Notes under the pieces: generated by a model
Database searches by the model: none
What the model was told of the DNA's origin: nothing
The model's input: only the letters and a program-made list of their open reading frames with translations
Shown here: positions 62,275-64,000 of the stretch, piece by piece
Position numbering within the stretch: position 1 is the stretch's first letter
Layout of the letters: each line of letters opens with the position of its first letter
From: a bacterium
GTDB lineage: Bacteria; Cyanobacteriota; Vampirovibrionia; Obscuribacterales; Obscuribacteraceae
Assembly: GCA_018062085.1 (NCBI GenBank)
Contig: JAGOSY010000011.1
Span: 38,939-102,938 of the forward strand
Length of the DNA: 64,000 nt
Reading direction: 5' to 3'
Translations under genes and position numbers: made by a program

Positions 62275-63288
62275 TTACTCTTCAACATCAGTAAGATCGT
62301 AGACCTTACTTTCGTTACTAGCCTTACCGGCCTCATCCTCAGCTTGACCGGCAGAAGCAGAATCAGAATCAGAATCGCTAGCTGAAAGCGAAGCTTCGTA
62401 TGCCGCCTTGATTTCTTCAAAGGGAATATCTTGTGTACTTCTCTCATTGCCAATAGATTCAAGGCTCTCAGAAGTCTCCGTACCAGAAGAAGGAACCATA
62501 GTTTCTTCTTCTGCCACCGCGGTGACAACAGGAGTGATATCGATAACTTCTGAAGTCTCTAAAACAGGGGCTGCACTGGCTTTTTCCGCCTGGGCTCGCT
62601 CGTATGCCTCAGCCGCTTCACCGGTAAGAGCAACCGCCACGTTAACAAGAGCTGGTCTTAAAACTTTCTCGCGGAACATATAACCATTGCGCAACTGATG
62701 TGCCACAGCACCGTCAGGCACTTCATTAGTAGGTACTTCTTGCACCGGCTCGTGATACATCGGATCAAATGGCTCGCCAATTGGCTGCATTTGCTTAATG
62801 CCAACCTGCTCTAGGCAACGGCCAAAGCGGGTACATACCATCTTCAAACTGTCGAGCATGACTTTAGGCTCAGTCTTCTCAGTCAATTTTGACTGGGCCA
62901 TGTCTAAGTCGTCAAGGGCTGGCAAAATTGCTTCAAGAGCCTTCTGCATTCCCACCGCTTGAAATTCTTCACGCTCGCGATCAATGCGTTTGCGATAGTT
63001 CTCAAAGTCGGCAGCCAAGCGCTTGTATGAATTTTCCCATTCGCTCGCCTTGCCTTCTGAGTCTCGCAAGGCATTTTCAAGATTATTGATTGCCAGTTGA
63101 GCACCCTTATCATTTTGCCCAGCTGGCGCCTTAGCGCCCAAATCAAGGCCAAAAGTCTCAGGATCAGGAGTGTCGCCACCCGCATACATAGCCCTATAAA
63201 AAGCCTTCGCCTTAGACTGGCGATCTTCTTTTTCTTTTGACGACTCCTCAGTTGGAGGGGTCAAGGCGTCGTTATCGTCAATAGCCAT
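62275..63288 (-). CDS. grpE: Nucleotide exchange factor GrpE, with long C-terminal tail
   Basis: GrpE makes DnaK release ADP. The conserved core (about residues 70-205) contains the coiled coil, RLAADFENYRKRIDREREEF, and the head motif PFDPMYHEPVQEVPTNEVPD with the closing GYMFREKVLRPALVNVA. At 337 residues it is far longer than the usual 180-220: about 65 extra residues precede the core and about 130 follow it. The latter are acidic and rich in Ser, Thr, Ala and Glu (LSASDSDSDSASAGQAEDEA). First gene of grpE-dnaK-dnaJ; no hrcA or CIRCE sequence was found upstream. Confidence 0.96.
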   Translation of the reverse strand: MAIDDNDALTPPTEESSKEKEDRQSKAKAFYRAMYAGGDTPDPETFGLDLGAKAPAGQNDKGAQLAINNLENALRDSEGKASEWENSYKRLAADFENYRKRIDREREEFQAVGMQKALEAILPALDDLDMAQSKLTEKTEPKVMLDSLKMVCTRFGRCLEQVGIKQMQPIGEPFDPMYHEPVQEVPTNEVPDGAVAHQLRNGYMFREKVLRPALVNVAVALTGEAAEAYERAQAEKASAAPVLETSEVIDITPVVTAVAEEETMVPSSGTETSESLESIGNERSTQDIPFEEIKAAYEASLSASDSDSDSASAGQAEDEAGKASNESKVYDLTDVEE

Positions 63289-63454
63289 CCCAGAAAAGGT
63301 CTCCCAACTATCTTGACAAATGCCAAGCGGTATAAATCACTAACTCTAATTTTAAACGCGAGCCTTATAATTCTAATGCCTTTGGCAGGCAATAATGCGA
63401 ATTACTCGCCGATCTTAAAAACCGCAAACTTAAAAACACAAAACTAAAAAACTT

Positions 63455-64000
63455 ATGTATATCGAAGAAACCGCACGCTTGGCACTATATGCCCCTGGAG
63501 AATTCGGCAAAGGTAGCTCTAAAACCGCTGAAGGAGTGCTACGTTACGGCCAAAATCCGATAACTTGTGTAGTTGACCAAAGCCAAGTTGGCAAGTCAAT
63601 TAAGTCTGTTACAGGAATCGACGTAGAAGCACCAATTGTTGGCAGCATAGAAGAAGCCTTGGCACTAGGTGCAGACGCTCTACTCTTGGGCACAGCCTGG
63701 AATGGCGGCGCTATGCCCGAGCACTGGCGGCAAGACATCGTCAAGGCAATAGCCGGAGGCCTTGATGTCATCAACGGTCTTCATGACTTCCTTGAAGACG
63801 ATGCCAATATTGTTGCCGCAGCCAAAGAGCACGGTAAGCGTCTCTTTGACGTGCGCAAACCGCCTGAAAACCTCCCGGTGGCTGCAGGTCGAGTACTCGA
63901 TAACGGCAAATACAAAGGTGAAGACAGCCTTGTGGTGCTAACTATTGGCAGCGATTGCTCTGTGGGCAAGATGACAGTAGCCCTTGAAACTCAAAGATCG
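63455..64000 (+). CDS. DUF1611/DgcN-type P-loop protein, 3' end cut by window edge
   Basis: 182 codons visible from ATG 63455. The N-terminal Rossmann-like domain contains EFGKGSSKTAEGVLRYG and SIEEALALGADALLLGTAWN; a second region reads LVVLTIGSDCSVGKMTVALE, a P-loop-like GSDCSVGKMT typical of DUF1611. Characterised relatives include DgcN, used in D-glutamate metabolism with DgcA, the racemase/epimerase-like partner. The partner gene should lie beyond the window edge. Divergent from grpE across 166 bp. Confidence 0.88.
   Translation, partial: MYIEETARLALYAPGEFGKGSSKTAEGVLRYGQNPITCVVDQSQVGKSIKSVTGIDVEAPIVGSIEEALALGADALLLGTAWNGGAMPEHWRQDIVKAIAGGLDVINGLHDFLEDDANIVAAAKEHGKRLFDVRKPPENLPVAAGRVLDNGKYKGEDSLVVLTIGSDCSVGKMTVALETQRS

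Noticed and set aside
63289-63454. CIRCE element upstream of grpE
   Set aside because: No TTAGCACTC/GAGTGCTAA pair or close variant was found in the divergent region.

Overview
The window reads as chromosome of a Gram-negative-type bacterium. My best guess is a non-photosynthetic relative of Cyanobacteria of the Melainabacteria/Vampirovibrionia type, close to Obscuribacterales. This rests on the mixture of genes: PdxST vitamin B6 synthesis, a CdaA diadenylate cyclase, a DUF2993/LmeA-like protein, a PPK2 polyphosphate kinase, many secreted TPR proteins, TadE/TadG-like pilus-type proteins and a cyanobacterial-looking RpoB N-terminus. It is inference; no rRNA or other decisive taxonomic marker is present. 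No rRNA, tRNA, CRISPR array, insertion sequence or phage gene was recognised.

Bases 1-7206, all minus strand: a truncated PPK2 gene, an acetyl-CoA-synthetase-like ligase, a small membrane protein, an AbiE-type toxin-antitoxin pair, a decayed P-loop gene, and a possible polymorphic toxin followed by a candidate immunity gene. Bases 7347-19780 are mostly housekeeping: a secreted TPR protein; then on the minus strand serS, a membrane protein, a MocR/PdxR-like regulator and pdxS-pdxT; on the plus strand a YraN protein, an unknown, lysA and cdaA; then pyrF and rpmE. Bases 19904-22341 (minus) hold a GerMN lipoprotein, a DUF2993 protein and an orphan NarL-type response regulator.

The most unusual part is 22927-31478. 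Five plus-strand genes look like one transcription unit ending in a strong terminator: a secreted TPR protein; a complete but divergent RNA polymerase beta subunit whose start overlaps the TPR stop as ATGA; a two-helix protein resembling type IV secretion pilins; a secreted unknown; and a protein resembling replication-relaxation proteins of conjugative plasmids. No rpoC and no rplKAJL cluster is present. The beta subunit keeps its catalytic residues but differs in the rifampicin pocket and carries a long disordered tail. Bases 31523-42030 add two tandem TadG-like paralogues, each with its own promoter and terminator, a third TadG-like protein, two TadE-like proteins and several secreted or anchored proteins, but no Tad ATPase, platform or secretin. 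I suggest, as inference, that 22.9-42.0 kb is an accessory envelope/secretion region with a variant RNA polymerase subunit inside it.

Bases 42065-64000 return to mixed genes: a secreted HMA protein, a lipoprotein zincin beside a surface-type repeat protein, folC, a Nudix hydrolase, an ArsC-like protein, a long TPR membrane protein, an rRNA/tRNA methyltransferase with a zinc ribbon, acsA, dnaB, a beta-propeller protein, and the chaperone set grpE-dnaK-dnaJ. The window ends inside a DUF1611/DgcN-type gene. Two AMP-forming acetyl-CoA-synthetase-type ligases (590-2572 and 53583-55442) and the adjacent PPK2 suggest that polyphosphate-driven AMP recycling may support acetate or acyl activation.
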